Assembly (NCBI GenBank): GCA_002384205.1
Contig: DGBH01000193.1
Span: forward strand, 21,918 to 37,439
DNA: 15,522 nt
Direction: 5' to 3'
Source: Bacteroidetes bacterium UBA4009
Lineage (GTDB): Bacteria > Bacteroidota > Bacteroidia > NS11-12g > UBA9320
A model generated the notes under the pieces. It was not told the origin of the DNA, made no database searches, and was given only the letters and a program-made list of their open reading frames with translations. The position numbers were made by a program, and so were the translations under genes. Positions 6,883-15,413 of this stretch are shown one piece after another. Position 1 is the first letter of the stretch; each line of letters starts with the position of its first letter.

Positions 6883-7830
6883 ATGAGAATTGGCATAGAT
6901 GCCATGGGGGGTGATTTTGCTCCTTTAGAGTGCGTAAAAGGTATAGTAGCGGAGGCCAAAACTGAAAATAGTGAGTTTCAGTTTTTTGTGTTTGGTGAAA
7001 AATTAGCTCTTGACCCTTTTAAAGAAGAACTAAATCTACCCAATATTACTGTTTTATATACAGGTGAGAGCATCGGTATGGCTGAGCATGCCACGAAAGC
7101 AGTTGCTTCTAAAAAAGATTCCAGTATAAATGTAGGAATGCATTATTTAGCTACAGGCCAAATAGATGCATTTTGTAGCGCAGGTAATACAGGTGCTATG
7201 ATGGTCTCTGCTTTATACAATGTCAAAACCATTGAAGGTGTTGAGCGGCCTGCTCTACCATCGGTTTTACCTCAACGAAGCGGGACTATTGGTGTACTCT
7301 TAGATGTAGGTGCCAATAGTGATGTAAAACCTGAAACGCTAGCTAAATTTAGTGTGCTTGGAAGTGAATTTGCCAAAGCGGTTTATAACATAGAAAATCC
7401 TAGAGTTGGACTGGTTAACATAGGAGAAGAAGAGGAAAAAGGAAATCTTCTTACCAAAGCTGCTTATCCACTTCTTAAGGCTCAAAAAGGAATAAATTTT
7501 ATAGGTAATGTAGAAGGTCGTCACCTTTTTATGGACGGTGTTGACGTTGCTGTTTGTGATGGATTCACGGGTAATGTCATTGTAAAAACGTGTGAAGGAT
7601 TTTTCTATAATTTATTAAAACGAGGTGTAGACGACGAGTTCTTAAACCTCTTTAATTTTGAACATTATGGTGGCACACCTATTCTTGGTGTGAAAAAGCC
7701 AGTAATAATAGGTCATGGTATTTCTAAAGAAAAAACATTTAGAAATATGTTTAAACTTGCTAAAAATGTAGTTGATTCTAAGCTAATCGAAAAGATTGAA
7801 GAATCATTTTCTGTATCTACAAGTAGTTAA
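6883..7830 (+). CDS. plsX: Phosphate acyltransferase (acyl-ACP:phosphate)
   Basis: Makes acyl-phosphate from acyl-ACP and phosphate, the acyl donor for PlsY in the first step of phospholipid synthesis; a peripheral membrane enzyme in characterised species. At 315 aa it has normal length. Recognisable motifs include MRIGIDAMGGDFAP at the N-terminus, AVASKKDSSINVGM, SAGNTGAMM, ALPSVLP, LLDVGANSD, GLVNIGEEEEKGN, NFIGNVEGR and CDGFTGNVIVKTCEG towards the end. The ATG 6 nt after rpmF starts directly at the conserved MRIGIDAMGGD, so the start is secure. It sits between rpmF and fabH, linking phospholipid and fatty-acid synthesis. No unusual features seen. Confidence 0.97.
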   Translation: MRIGIDAMGGDFAPLECVKGIVAEAKTENSEFQFFVFGEKLALDPFKEELNLPNITVLYTGESIGMAEHATKAVASKKDSSINVGMHYLATGQIDAFCSAGNTGAMMVSALYNVKTIEGVERPALPSVLPQRSGTIGVLLDVGANSDVKPETLAKFSVLGSEFAKAVYNIENPRVGLVNIGEEEEKGNLLTKAAYPLLKAQKGINFIGNVEGRHLFMDGVDVAVCDGFTGNVIVKTCEGFFYNLLKRGVDDEFLNLFNFEHYGGTPILGVKKPVIIGHGISKEKTFRNMFKLAKNVVDSKLIEKIEESFSVSTSS

Positions 7831-7849
7831 CCAAACATAAACAAAAGAT

Positions 7850-8833
7850 ATGCGAGCAGCTATAACAGCAGTAGGAGGCTACGTCCCAGACAAGATAGTT
7901 ACCAATAAAGATTTAGAGAAGCTAGTGGACACCACCGATGAATGGATACAATCACGAACAGGCATCAAAGAAAGACGGAAAATGGAAGATGGTACCGCTA
8001 CTAGTGATATTTGCGTTGCAGCCATTAACCAGATCATTGCCAAAAAAAATCTTAACCCGCAAGACATAGATCTTATAATAGTAGCAACGGTAACACCTGA
8101 CCATGTTTTCCCAGCAACAGCAAATATTGTAGCCCATAAAATTGGCGCTATCAATGCGTGGGGGTACGATGTTAGCGCGGCTTGTTCAGGATTTTTATTT
8201 GCCCTAGAAACAGGTAGTAAATTCATAGAATGCGGAAAGCATAAAAAAGTTATCGTTTGTGGTGCCGATAAAATGTCTGCCATTGTAAATTATCAAGACC
8301 GAAACACCTGTGTTATTTTTGGTGATGGCGGTGGAGCTGTATTACTTGAACCTTCTGAAGACGAGAATGGTATAATTGACAGCGTATTAAAAAGTGATGG
8401 TTCAGGCCAAGAGTTTTTACATCAGAAAGCTGGTGGATCATTACATCCACCAACGCATGAAACCATTGACGCTAGAATGCACTATGTGCATCAAGAAGGT
8501 AAAACGGTATTCAAGTTTGCCGTAACCAATATGGCCGAAGTGAGCCGACAAATAATGGACAGAAATAACCTAACGGGTGACTCTGTGGACTACTTATGTG
8601 CACACCAAGCTAACCTTAGAATAATAGACGCAACAGCAAAACGCATGGAACTAGACGATAGTAAAGTGCTAATTAACATAGAAAAATACGGTAATACCAC
8701 CGCAGGAACGATACCTCTATTGTTTTCTGACTTTGAAACAAAATTCAAGAAAGGCGATAACATCGTCCTCGCAGCCTTTGGCGGAGGTTTTACATGGGGC
8801 TCCATTTACCTGAAATGGGCGTATAATTCATAA
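7850..8833 (+). CDS. fabH: Beta-ketoacyl-ACP synthase III
   Basis: Condenses an acyl-CoA primer with malonyl-ACP to start type II fatty-acid synthesis. 327 aa, normal length. The catalytic triad is complete: C112 in VSAACSGFLFAL, H252 in CAHQANLRI and N282 in KYGNTTAG. Other family motifs are TTDEWIQSRTGIKERR (28-43), the glycine-rich FGDGGGA (157-163) and the C-terminal AAFGGGFTWGS (308-318). The ATG follows plsX by 19 nt and gives the usual N-terminus MRAAITAVGGYVPD. The substrate could be acetyl-CoA or branched-chain primers; members of this phylum often make branched fatty acids, but the sequence alone does not decide. Many genomes carry a second FabH. Confidence 0.96.
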   Translation: MRAAITAVGGYVPDKIVTNKDLEKLVDTTDEWIQSRTGIKERRKMEDGTATSDICVAAINQIIAKKNLNPQDIDLIIVATVTPDHVFPATANIVAHKIGAINAWGYDVSAACSGFLFALETGSKFIECGKHKKVIVCGADKMSAIVNYQDRNTCVIFGDGGGAVLLEPSEDENGIIDSVLKSDGSGQEFLHQKAGGSLHPPTHETIDARMHYVHQEGKTVFKFAVTNMAEVSRQIMDRNNLTGDSVDYLCAHQANLRIIDATAKRMELDDSKVLINIEKYGNTTAGTIPLLFSDFETKFKKGDNIVLAAFGGGFTWGSIYLKWAYNS

Positions 8834-8875
8834 ACATTAAACTAATTTTATTATTTTCGTTATAGATTACCAGTT

Positions 8876-9328
8876 ATGGACTTAAAAGAAATTCAAACCT
8901 TAATCAAATTTATTTCATCATCTCTTGTTGATGAAGTTTCTATTGAGCAAAAAGATTTTAAAATTAATATTAAAAGAAATTTGCCACCTGTTGCAGCTCC
9001 TATTGCGGCAGCTCCTCAGCAAATCACTGTCAGCGCACCTGCTCCTGCAGCTGCATTGCCACCTGTTGAAGCGGCACCTGTAACCAACACCATAGAGCTT
9101 AAATCTCCGATGATTGGCACATTCTATCGTAAATCATCCCCGGACAAACCAGTGTTTGTAGAGGTAGGCGATATCATTGAAAAAGGTCAGGTTATATGCA
9201 TCATTGAAGCGATGAAACTATTCAATGAAATTGAGGCAGAAGCTAGTGGCAAAGTTGTAAAAATATTAGTTGACGATTCTCAACCTGTAGAGTACGACCA
9301 ACCGCTTCTCCTTATCGAACCAGTTTAA
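8876..9328 (+). CDS. accB: Biotin carboxyl carrier protein of acetyl-CoA carboxylase
   Basis: Carries biotin for the carboxylation of acetyl-CoA to malonyl-CoA. 150 aa: an N-terminal helical segment (1-35, [13 protein letters not shown]...), a flexible Ala/Pro linker (about 37-70), and the biotinyl domain (about 72-150). The biotinylated lysine is K114 in EAMK (111-114). The thumb region typical of AccB ([23 protein letters not shown], 77-99) is present, distinguishing it from generic lipoyl/biotinyl domains. It starts 42 nt after fabH. A near-match TATTTTCG at 8852-8859 (one mismatch to TAnnTTTG) could provide extra transcription of accBC, but no -33 box accompanies it. accC follows 10 nt downstream. 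Confidence 0.97.
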   Translation: MDLKEIQTLIKFISSSLVDEVSIEQKDFKINIKRNLPPVAAPIAAAPQQITVSAPAPAAALPPVEAAPVTNTIELKSPMIGTFYRKSSPDKPVFVEVGDIIEKGQVICIIEAMKLFNEIEAEASGKVVKILVDDSQPVEYDQPLLLIEPV

Positions 9329-9338
9329 CCTGCTTTCC

Positions 9339-10679
9339 ATGTTTAAAAAAATATTAATTGCAAACCGAGGAGAAATTGCTCTCCGGGTTATACGTACCTG
9401 TAAAGAAATGGGTATCGCTACCGTAGCAGTTTATTCAACCGCTGACAAGGATAGCTTACACGTAAAATTTGCCGATGAAGCTGTATGTATAGGTCCCCCA
9501 CCTAGTAACCAGTCTTATTTATGCATGCCCAATATTATAGCAGCCGCCGAAATTACCAATGCAGACGCTATTCACCCTGGTTATGGTTTCTTATCTGAAA
9601 ATGCAAAGTTTTCAGAAATGTGCCGTGACCACGGAATCAAATTTATAGGCGCAAGCCCAGAAATGATTAATGGAATGGGTGACAAGTCTAATGCTAAAGC
9701 CACAATGATTGCTGCTGGTGTACCATGCGTACCCGGGTCTGAGGGATTGCTTAAAGATGAAAAAGATGGCCTTAAAGTGGCCAAAGAAATCGGATACCCT
9801 GTCATGCTAAAAGCTACCGCTGGTGGTGGAGGTAAAGGTATGCGTCTTATATGGAAAGAAGAAGACTTTGCAGATGCATGGAACAGCGCTCGTACAGAAT
9901 CTAAAGCCGCTTTTGGTAATGATGCAATGTATCTTGAAAAATTTGTAGAAGAACCAAGACACATAGAGATACAGATAGCTGGCGACCAATATGGTAAGGT
10001 TTGTCACCTATCTGAAAGAGATTGTTCAATACAACGTAGACATCAAAAATTACTTGAAGAAGCACCTTCTCCTTTTGCAGATGAAGACCTTAGAACCAGA
10101 ATGGGTGAAGCCGCTATAAAAGCAGGTGAATCTATTGGGTATGAAGGTGTAGGTACAGTAGAGTTCCTAGTGGATAAATTTAAAAATTTCTACTTCATGG
10201 AAATGAATGTGCGAATACAAGTAGAACATCCTGTTACTGAAGAGGTTATTAATTTTGACTTAATAAAAGAGCAAATCAAAATAGCGGCAGGACATCCCAT
10301 AAGTGGAAAAAACTACCTGCCTCAAAAACATTCAATCGAATGTCGAATAAATGCTGAAGATCCTTACAACGACTTTAGGCCAAGTCCAGGAAAAATAGAA
10401 GTACTTCACAAACCTGGGGGACATGGGGTGAGAATTGATTCGCATATATATGCCGGATACACTATTCCTCCTCATTACGACTCTATGATTGCTAAACTTA
10501 TTGTCTCTGCTCAAACCAGAGAAGAGTGTATCGTTAAAATGGAACGTGCTTTATCCGAATTTGTAATTGAAGGCATAAAAACAACAATACCTCTTCACCT
10601 TAAACTTATGCAAGACCCAGACTTTATAGCAGGTAATTTTACCACAAAGTTTATGGAGACATTTGATATAAATAAATAA
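9339..10679 (+). CDS. accC: Biotin carboxylase subunit of acetyl-CoA carboxylase
   Basis: Uses ATP and bicarbonate to carboxylate biotin on AccB. 446 aa, the usual length of the stand-alone subunit. The N-terminal domain starts [25 protein letters not shown]. The ATP-grasp region holds the glycine loop [12 protein letters not shown] (about 162-173), the biotin/bicarbonate region with [13 protein letters not shown] and [12 protein letters not shown], and the catalytic [14 protein letters not shown]; the C-terminal domain has [10 protein letters not shown]. The strand reads N-V-R where E. coli has N-T-R, a mild change. There is no fused biotinyl or carboxyltransferase domain, so this is not a pyruvate or propionyl-CoA carboxylase; accA and accD must lie elsewhere. 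It is the last gene of the operon and is closed by a strong terminator 17 nt past the stop. Confidence 0.97.
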   Translation: MFKKILIANRGEIALRVIRTCKEMGIATVAVYSTADKDSLHVKFADEAVCIGPPPSNQSYLCMPNIIAAAEITNADAIHPGYGFLSENAKFSEMCRDHGIKFIGASPEMINGMGDKSNAKATMIAAGVPCVPGSEGLLKDEKDGLKVAKEIGYPVMLKATAGGGGKGMRLIWKEEDFADAWNSARTESKAAFGNDAMYLEKFVEEPRHIEIQIAGDQYGKVCHLSERDCSIQRRHQKLLEEAPSPFADEDLRTRMGEAAIKAGESIGYEGVGTVEFLVDKFKNFYFMEMNVRIQVEHPVTEEVINFDLIKEQIKIAAGHPISGKNYLPQKHSIECRINAEDPYNDFRPSPGKIEVLHKPGGHGVRIDSHIYAGYTIPPHYDSMIAKLIVSAQTREECIVKMERALSEFVIEGIKTTIPLHLKLMQDPDFIAGNFTTKFMETFDINK

Positions 10680-10695
10680 TTATACCAAAAACAAT

Positions 10696-10736
10696 AAAAA
10701 AAGCGGGAAGTAATTTAATTACTTCCCGCTTTTTTA
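10696..10736. terminator. Bidirectional terminator between accC and the T9SS gene
   Basis: A 41-base perfect palindrome: 20-bp arms around a single central T (10716; in practice a small loop). The core is GCGGGAAGTAAT, with a run of six or seven A on the left and T on the right. Each strand therefore has a GC stem followed by a T-run, so it can end both the plus-strand accC operon and the minus-strand nfu/T9SS transcript that converges on it. Confidence 0.93.
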
Positions 10737-10790
10737 TGAGTTAAAAATATTCGGTATAATTGCTCAACACGCTGTATTGAACAGTCGCTC

Positions 10791-11462
10791 TTATTTTTTA
10801 TGTAAAACCTTAGAAAAACTTGTGTTTCCCTCTGTTCTTACAATGTAAACACCATTAGTAAGCCTACTTACATCCATCGTCTCGCCAGACATTATCGTTT
10901 TTGTCATTACTAAAGTACCTAAAATAGAATACACAACAACCTTTTCTTTGCCACCGTTAATAAAGTCTATTTTAACCTGATTGGTCGCAGGGTTTGGATA
11001 CAAGTTAAATGATTTACCATAAATACTAGCAACTGAAGCACCTTTTGTCTTCATTCTCATGTATACCGTATCTGCTATTTCCGGATGAAGTTTTGAACGC
11101 ACAGCAACTTTAAACTCACCTTCTCCAGGTTTGTCATAAAATCCAAATCCGATTTTGAATTCCATTGCTTTACCTACTTTGTGAATATACTCAACATCAC
11201 CAGGAGCATTCGTAACACATACACCACCTGTGCACACGTTTAATTCCCATGAAGGATCGCCTAGTTTTTTTTCAATAACATTCCAGATCATTAATGTATC
11301 TGCTGGGTCGGTTGCGTTGTTTTGTAAATACGTTTTTGCGTCATATATCTCCACCGATTCCAAAACTTCTAAGTTAACTAGACTTTTTTGTTCAAACTTG
11401 ATTTGAGCAAAAATGGATGTAGTGAAAAGAAACGCGGCTAAAAGTAAAGTTGTTTTTTTCAT
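10791..11462 (-). CDS. Secreted protein with type IX secretion (type A) C-terminal sorting domain
   Basis: 223-residue exported protein of unknown function. The signal peptide is clear: MKKTTLLLAAFLFTTSIFAQ (1-20). The middle part (about 21-140) looks like a beta-sandwich, with two close cysteines C77 and C82 (CTGGVC) that could pair in the periplasm or outside; I do not recognise its family. A T9SS type A sorting domain fills about 150-223: NLYPNPATNQVKID, then VYSILGTLVMTKT, then VSRLTNGVYIVR and a basic end HKK. Known substrates of this pathway cross the outer membrane and are either released or anchored at the surface. The start lies 11 nt downstream of nfu, with no promoter between them, so they are probably cotranscribed; a functional link is not evident. 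The ATG is fixed by the signal peptide. Confidence 0.88.
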   Translation of the reverse strand: MKKTTLLLAAFLFTTSIFAQIKFEQKSLVNLEVLESVEIYDAKTYLQNNATDPADTLMIWNVIEKKLGDPSWELNVCTGGVCVTNAPGDVEYIHKVGKAMEFKIGFGFYDKPGEGEFKVAVRSKLHPEIADTVYMRMKTKGASVASIYGKSFNLYPNPATNQVKIDFINGGKEKVVVYSILGTLVMTKTIMSGETMDVSRLTNGVYIVRTEGNTSFSKVLHKK

Positions 11463-11473
11463 TGATTAATTAA

Positions 11474-12037
11474 TTATGCGGCTTCTGCTTCTACAGCTTC
11501 AACCTCAGGTATCATTCTTTTGAGTAAATTTTCAATTCCAGCTTTAAGCGTCAGTGTGCTGCTTGGACAACCACTACAAGAACCTTTCATGGTCACCGTT
11601 ACTACGCCTTTTTCAAAACTTTTGAAATCAATCGCACCTCCATCCATTTCAACTGCTGGACGTACGTGATCTTCTAAGAGCTGTTTTATCTTAATTACCA
11701 CTTCCGACTCCTCTTCGTCGGTCAGATTTTCCTTGATTACCACAATCGGCTTCTCTGCCTCAAGGTACTCTTGTACAAACTTCTTTAATTGAGGGATAAT
11801 ATCGAACCATTCATAATCAGATTTTTTGGTAACCGATACAAAATTATTCATGATAAAAACGCCCTTCACAAAGTCATATTCAAATAACTCCTTAGCCATT
11901 GGACAAGTATCTAGACCTTCATTTGTTCTGAAATCTATACTGTCATTTGGCAAAATCATTTTATTGGCCACAAATTTCATTGACTCAGGATTAGGAGTCT
12001 TCTCTGAATATATGGTTATTACGTCTGTTAATTCCAT
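11474..12037 (-). CDS. Nfu-type iron-sulfur cluster carrier protein
   Basis: Scaffold or carrier that hands Fe-S clusters to target proteins in the cytoplasm. 187 aa with two domains: an N-terminal Nfu_N domain (about 6-92, starting ITIYSEKTPNPESMKFVAN, as in mitochondrial NFU1) and a C-terminal NifU-like domain (about 110-180). The cluster-binding CxxC is C154/C157 in GSCSGCPSSTLTLKAGIENLL, preceded by the conserved VRPAVEMDGGAIDF (125-138). The C-terminus is a short Glu/Ala tail. It is not NifU proper (no IscU domain) and not E. coli NfuA (no degenerate A-type domain). It has its own promoter downstream of the helicase gene. The neighbouring helicase-nuclease appears to carry an Fe-S cluster, but a direct link is only speculation. 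Confidence 0.93.
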   Translation of the reverse strand: MELTDVITIYSEKTPNPESMKFVANKMILPNDSIDFRTNEGLDTCPMAKELFEYDFVKGVFIMNNFVSVTKKSDYEWFDIIPQLKKFVQEYLEAEKPIVVIKENLTDEEESEVVIKIKQLLEDHVRPAVEMDGGAIDFKSFEKGVVTVTMKGSCSGCPSSTLTLKAGIENLLKRMIPEVEAVEAEAA

Positions 12038-12056
12038 TTTTTATTTGATAACGCGG

Positions 12057-12064
12057 CAAAAGTA
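12057..12064 (-). promoter_or_regulatory. nfu promoter -7 element TACTTTTG
   Basis: Exact TAnnTTTG on the minus strand, 19 nt before the nfu ATG, in the 61-nt gap after the helicase stop codon. No clear TTTG box lies 17-23 bp upstream. It suggests nfu can be transcribed independently of the helicase gene. Confidence 0.55.
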
Positions 12065-12098
12065 CTTAATGTTTTAGAATTTCGACATCTTTATAGCG

Positions 12099-15000
12099 TC
12101 ATGTTTCATCCATAGTTGAATCATCGTCCACCATTAAATGAAGGCCATTATACTGTTCCTGTTTTTTGTAAGAAGAATTAAAGTTACACCATTGGCAATC
12201 TTTTTCTTCACAACCTTTGTCAAACTCTAACAGTTGAATACTTTGATAGGTGGCTTTTATTTGCTTTTTTACAAAATCATAGTGATCGTCTGTCACCATT
12301 ATTATACTCCTATGAAAACCTTCATTATCCGGCTCTATAAAATCAATCTCTCCACTTATTACCTTAAGATTTTGAGATGTATCACTTTCTATTAATGCCT
12401 TATAAAAGAGTACTTGTCTCCAATAATCCCCGCCGTATCTCTTTTCGTAGTTTGATTCATCTGGATTATCTACCAAACTCACAGGTGGACTTACTTTTTT
12501 CTTGCCGTAATCCCACTTCCCAGTTTTAAAGTCTACCACATTCACATTTTTATCATTTATGATGACCTTATCTATTTGCCCCCTAATAGGTACACCGTCT
12601 ATTTCGCAATTTTTCAAGTAGAGCTCAGTTTTAATTTCCCCAAGATTACTCCAATCGCTAGCATAAGTATCGTAGTATTTAGTTAATATTTCAGAACCAT
12701 AGTAAAGTCTTCTCTCCAATCCTTCTTTTGTAAAAGCTTCTCTGCTACTATTCATTGCAGCAGAGAACTTTCGAGTTAGCAGTTTTTTAGCCTCTTCTGG
12801 CGTGTTTATCTCATTTAATTGCTTAAAAAGTGCATCCAAAGCGCTGTGCACAGCTGTTCCGAATGTGGCACTTTCTCCTTTTGCTGAAGGTACTCTTAAA
12901 ACGTTCTGGTAAAAAAAGGTCACAGGACACTTTAAATAACTATTCAAATTAGTGGCGCTTAGTCTAAAGTTTTCTACCTCTTTCTTGACAAAATCTTGTT
13001 TAATCAACGAAATATAGGTGTCATTTTTTTGGAGAAGCATAAAATCAAAAAAATGCAAGAGTTCCTTTTCGGAAGCATGATCTTTTCTAATGACCGCAGC
13101 ATTACTCTCTTCTAGTTCCACTACATATACACTTTTAGTTAAGGGCTTTTCCTTGTCGTCTTGTAATGCGTAACTTACTTCTAAGTGCATTCGTGCCCGA
13201 GTTAGTGCCACATAAAACAATCTTCTTGTTTCTTCTTCCGACGCTTTTTTAGGTTCTCCAGGAAGCAGCAAATTGAGTCTGTAAGGAAGTCCGGTTTTCT
13301 CTTTTTCCCACTTATCTTCCGTACAGCCCAGCACAAACAAATAATCAAACTCGAGTCCCTTGGATCCGTGGACCGTCATTAGATTTACCCCATCAATTCC
13401 GTGTACTATTTTGTTGAGTTTAAGTCCAAGCTTGTTCTTCTCAAGCAGCTCTATTTTTTTTAAATAATCGCGAAGGGATAAGTACGGATTGCGGGCTGTT
13501 TCTTCTTTTAAAAAATTATAGTAGGTTTTTAAACATTGTATCTGGTGTGTGGCCTCGGTACTTGCCAATGCTCTAGAAACAAATCCCATTTTAGACATCA
13601 CACCCTCTACCAAAGTTTGTAGGGTGACATTATGCATTTCTTTTAGCCAATATTCTATATCTGCTAAAAACGCGCGAAGCTCTTTTTTACTCTCCTTATC
13701 TAATCCTAACTCTTGAGGTAAGTTGTGCAATTGCTCTCGCCATCCTGTAAAGAAATTCTTAGCTAATTTGGCACTCATCCTTGCGATATCAAAAGCAGAT
13801 AACTGTCTGAAATTATGGTAATGTAAAATCTCAAATAATAGGTGCTGACCGCTGTCTAATCGCTGACTTTCGGCAGCTAGGTATGTCAATAAATTATTGA
13901 GTTGGTGTACTATAGGTACTTGCAGAACATTTTGAGATTTGGCTACATTATAACTTATTCCCTCTGCTTGTAAAAACTTGATTAGTTCTTCGCTTTGGGC
14001 ATGTTTTCTGTATAGTATGCCCACGTTTTTAAGAGATACACCCGTGTCTCGCAACTTTTTTAACTTAGCGGTAATTCCAACAATCTCATGAAATAAGTTC
14101 GGATATTCTACTATTTGTAATGCATTTTGTATTCCCGAAACCTCATTGTTGGCGGCCACAATTTCTTTATTTAATCCCTCAACTTTACCAACCAGTCTCT
14201 CATCATTGTTTTTTATTATGGCGTTGCTTCCATCCAAAATGGATTGGCTTGAACGGTAGTTTTGATCCAGGACAATAAGCTTCGCATATGACTCATATTT
14301 CTTATAAAAGTCAAAAATGTTTTCGACATTAGCGCCCTGAAATTTATAGATGGATTGATCATCGTCACCTACAACAAAAACATTTGGATTTTCCCAATAG
14401 CTAATAAGCGTGTATAGCAAATCATTTTGAATGCCATTCGTATCTTGATATTCATCTACCAGAAAATACTGATATTGTTCTTGGTATTTTAGCAGTAGTT
14501 CCTCATTGGTTTGTAAAGCATGAAGTACCCAAGCCAACATGTCGCTAAAATCGTAGCGTTTCCTGGTTTTTAGCTTAGCGTCATATATATCAAGCAAGTT
14601 ACATGCTTCTTGAAGTTTATCTAGACTTGCGCAGTGCACATCAAAAGCCTTTTGCTTTAAGTCTCCCTTTGCAAAATCTTTATATTTTTTTTGATAATAA
14701 CTGGAATCCAGACTGAGGTATTCTTCTTTAGCTAGCTCAATTTTTTTTGCAACCTTGATGCGGTCAAGATTATCTTTTTTAAGTAATCCAAATAATTTTT
14801 TAAGATCATTGGTGTCGTAATAAACTTCACCAGTAAAACGCTTCAATAAACTATTATTGGGCAGCTCATCTATTATTTCGTGTATAATCTCTATGGTCTC
14901 TAATTCTGAAACAGGGTCAATGTCTTGAATACCAAACAAATCCTTGTTTTCTTGTATTACCGTATTGCAAAACCCATGGTAGGTATATATGTTAACCCTG

Positions 15001-15248
15001 TAGGCTCCCGACCCAAGAAATTTAACCAATCGCAATCGCAATGCTACCGTCGCTGCTTCGGTAAAAGTCAGGCAAATTATGTTTTCTGGAGACGCATCTG
15101 TTGTAGTTAATATACTAGCAACCCTTGCTCCAAGTACTTGCGTTTTTCCTGTGCCAGGCCCTGCAACTACCATCACGCAACCTTCAATGGTATCTACCGC
15201 TTTTTGCTGATTTTTATTTAATTCGGAGTAAATAGTTGAATATTCCAT
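12099..15248 (-). CDS. UvrD-like SF1A helicase fused to a RecB-family PD-(D/E)XK nuclease
   Basis: DNA repair or end-processing enzyme. Numbering from the upstream ATG 15272: the helicase occupies about 10-705 with Walker A GPGTGKT (38-44), motif Ia CLTFTEAA, motif II LVDEYQDT (271-278), motif III VVGDDDQSIYKFQGA (300-314), motif IV LDQNYRSSQSI (335-345), motif V MTVHGSKGLEF (632-642) and motif VI LFYVALTRAR (685-694). The nuclease (about 768-1032) has H809 in GTAVHS, D901 in GQIDK, D914 and K916 in VDFKTGK, and Q952. Cysteines C782, C1021, C1026 and C1029 bracket it like the Fe-S staple of AddB-type nucleases. The domain order resembles AdnA/AdnB rather than PcrA. ATG 15248 (residue 9) is preferred because it gives the short lead before ELNKNQQKAV seen in UvrD-like proteins; ATG 15272 would add 8 residues. 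Activity is inferred from intact motifs. Confidence 0.92.
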   Translation of the reverse strand: MEYSTIYSELNKNQQKAVDTIEGCVMVVAGPGTGKTQVLGARVASILTTTDASPENIICLTFTEAATVALRLRLVKFLGSGAYRVNIYTYHGFCNTVIQENKDLFGIQDIDPVSELETIEIIHEIIDELPNNSLLKRFTGEVYYDTNDLKKLFGLLKKDNLDRIKVAKKIELAKEEYLSLDSSYYQKKYKDFAKGDLKQKAFDVHCASLDKLQEACNLLDIYDAKLKTRKRYDFSDMLAWVLHALQTNEELLLKYQEQYQYFLVDEYQDTNGIQNDLLYTLISYWENPNVFVVGDDDQSIYKFQGANVENIFDFYKKYESYAKLIVLDQNYRSSQSILDGSNAIIKNNDERLVGKVEGLNKEIVAANNEVSGIQNALQIVEYPNLFHEIVGITAKLKKLRDTGVSLKNVGILYRKHAQSEELIKFLQAEGISYNVAKSQNVLQVPIVHQLNNLLTYLAAESQRLDSGQHLLFEILHYHNFRQLSAFDIARMSAKLAKNFFTGWREQLHNLPQELGLDKESKKELRAFLADIEYWLKEMHNVTLQTLVEGVMSKMGFVSRALASTEATHQIQCLKTYYNFLKEETARNPYLSLRDYLKKIELLEKNKLGLKLNKIVHGIDGVNLMTVHGSKGLEFDYLFVLGCTEDKWEKEKTGLPYRLNLLLPGEPKKASEEETRRLFYVALTRARMHLEVSYALQDDKEKPLTKSVYVVELEESNAAVIRKDHASEKELLHFFDFMLLQKNDTYISLIKQDFVKKEVENFRLSATNLNSYLKCPVTFFYQNVLRVPSAKGESATFGTAVHSALDALFKQLNEINTPEEAKKLLTRKFSAAMNSSREAFTKEGLERRLYYGSEILTKYYDTYASDWSNLGEIKTELYLKNCEIDGVPIRGQIDKVIINDKNVNVVDFKTGKWDYGKKKVSPPVSLVDNPDESNYEKRYGGDYWRQVLFYKALIESDTSQNLKVISGEIDFIEPDNEGFHRSIIMVTDDHYDFVKKQIKATYQSIQLLEFDKGCEEKDCQWCNFNSSYKKQEQYNGLHLMVDDDSTMDET

Positions 15249-15295
15249 TTTAGTTGAGCAAAGAGAAAACATTAGATCGACATTAGGAAGGCCTA

Positions 15296-15328
15296 GTTGC
15301 TAACATTAAACTGTCTTTTGTATTTTTG
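15296..15328 (+). promoter_or_regulatory. Candidate promoter GTTG-N21-TATTTTTG
   Basis: GTTG at 15296-15299 and an exact TAnnTTTG (TATTTTTG) at 15321-15328, with a 21-bp spacer. It is divergent from the helicase gene. It ends 10 nt before an ATG, the same short distance seen at pdxA and DUF177. It could drive the mini-ORF below or a small RNA. Confidence 0.45.
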
Positions 15329-15338
15329 TGACATTATA

Positions 15339-15413
15339 ATGACTTTATCTTGTTTTTTAAGCTTAATGCTCTTATTAGCAATATTTTACAGCTTGATAAA
15401 GTGTCTTGTTTAA
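15339..15413 (+). CDS. Possible hydrophobic micropeptide (24 aa)
   Basis: ATG at 15339, stop TAA at 15411-15413. The peptide MTLSCFLSLMLLLAIFYSLI plus KCLV is almost wholly hydrophobic, could span a membrane once, and has two cysteines. It is placed just after a TATTTTTG promoter-like box. A chance 24-codon frame in AT-rich DNA easily looks hydrophobic because T-rich codons encode Leu, Phe and Ile, so coding status is uncertain. I know no family that matches. The stretch could instead be the start of a non-coding RNA or the leader of the next gene. Confidence 0.22.
   Translation: MTLSCFLSLMLLLAIFYSLIKCLV

Noticed and set aside
7879..8283. 134-codon minus-strand frame inside fabH
   Set aside because: fabH is complete with an intact catalytic triad on the plus strand. 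The antisense frame has no recognisable motif and no promoter.
9581..9964. 127-codon minus-strand frame inside accC
   Set aside because: It mirrors a highly conserved part of accC. Its Pro/Ser-rich content is what antisense reading of glycine-rich biotin carboxylase sequence gives.
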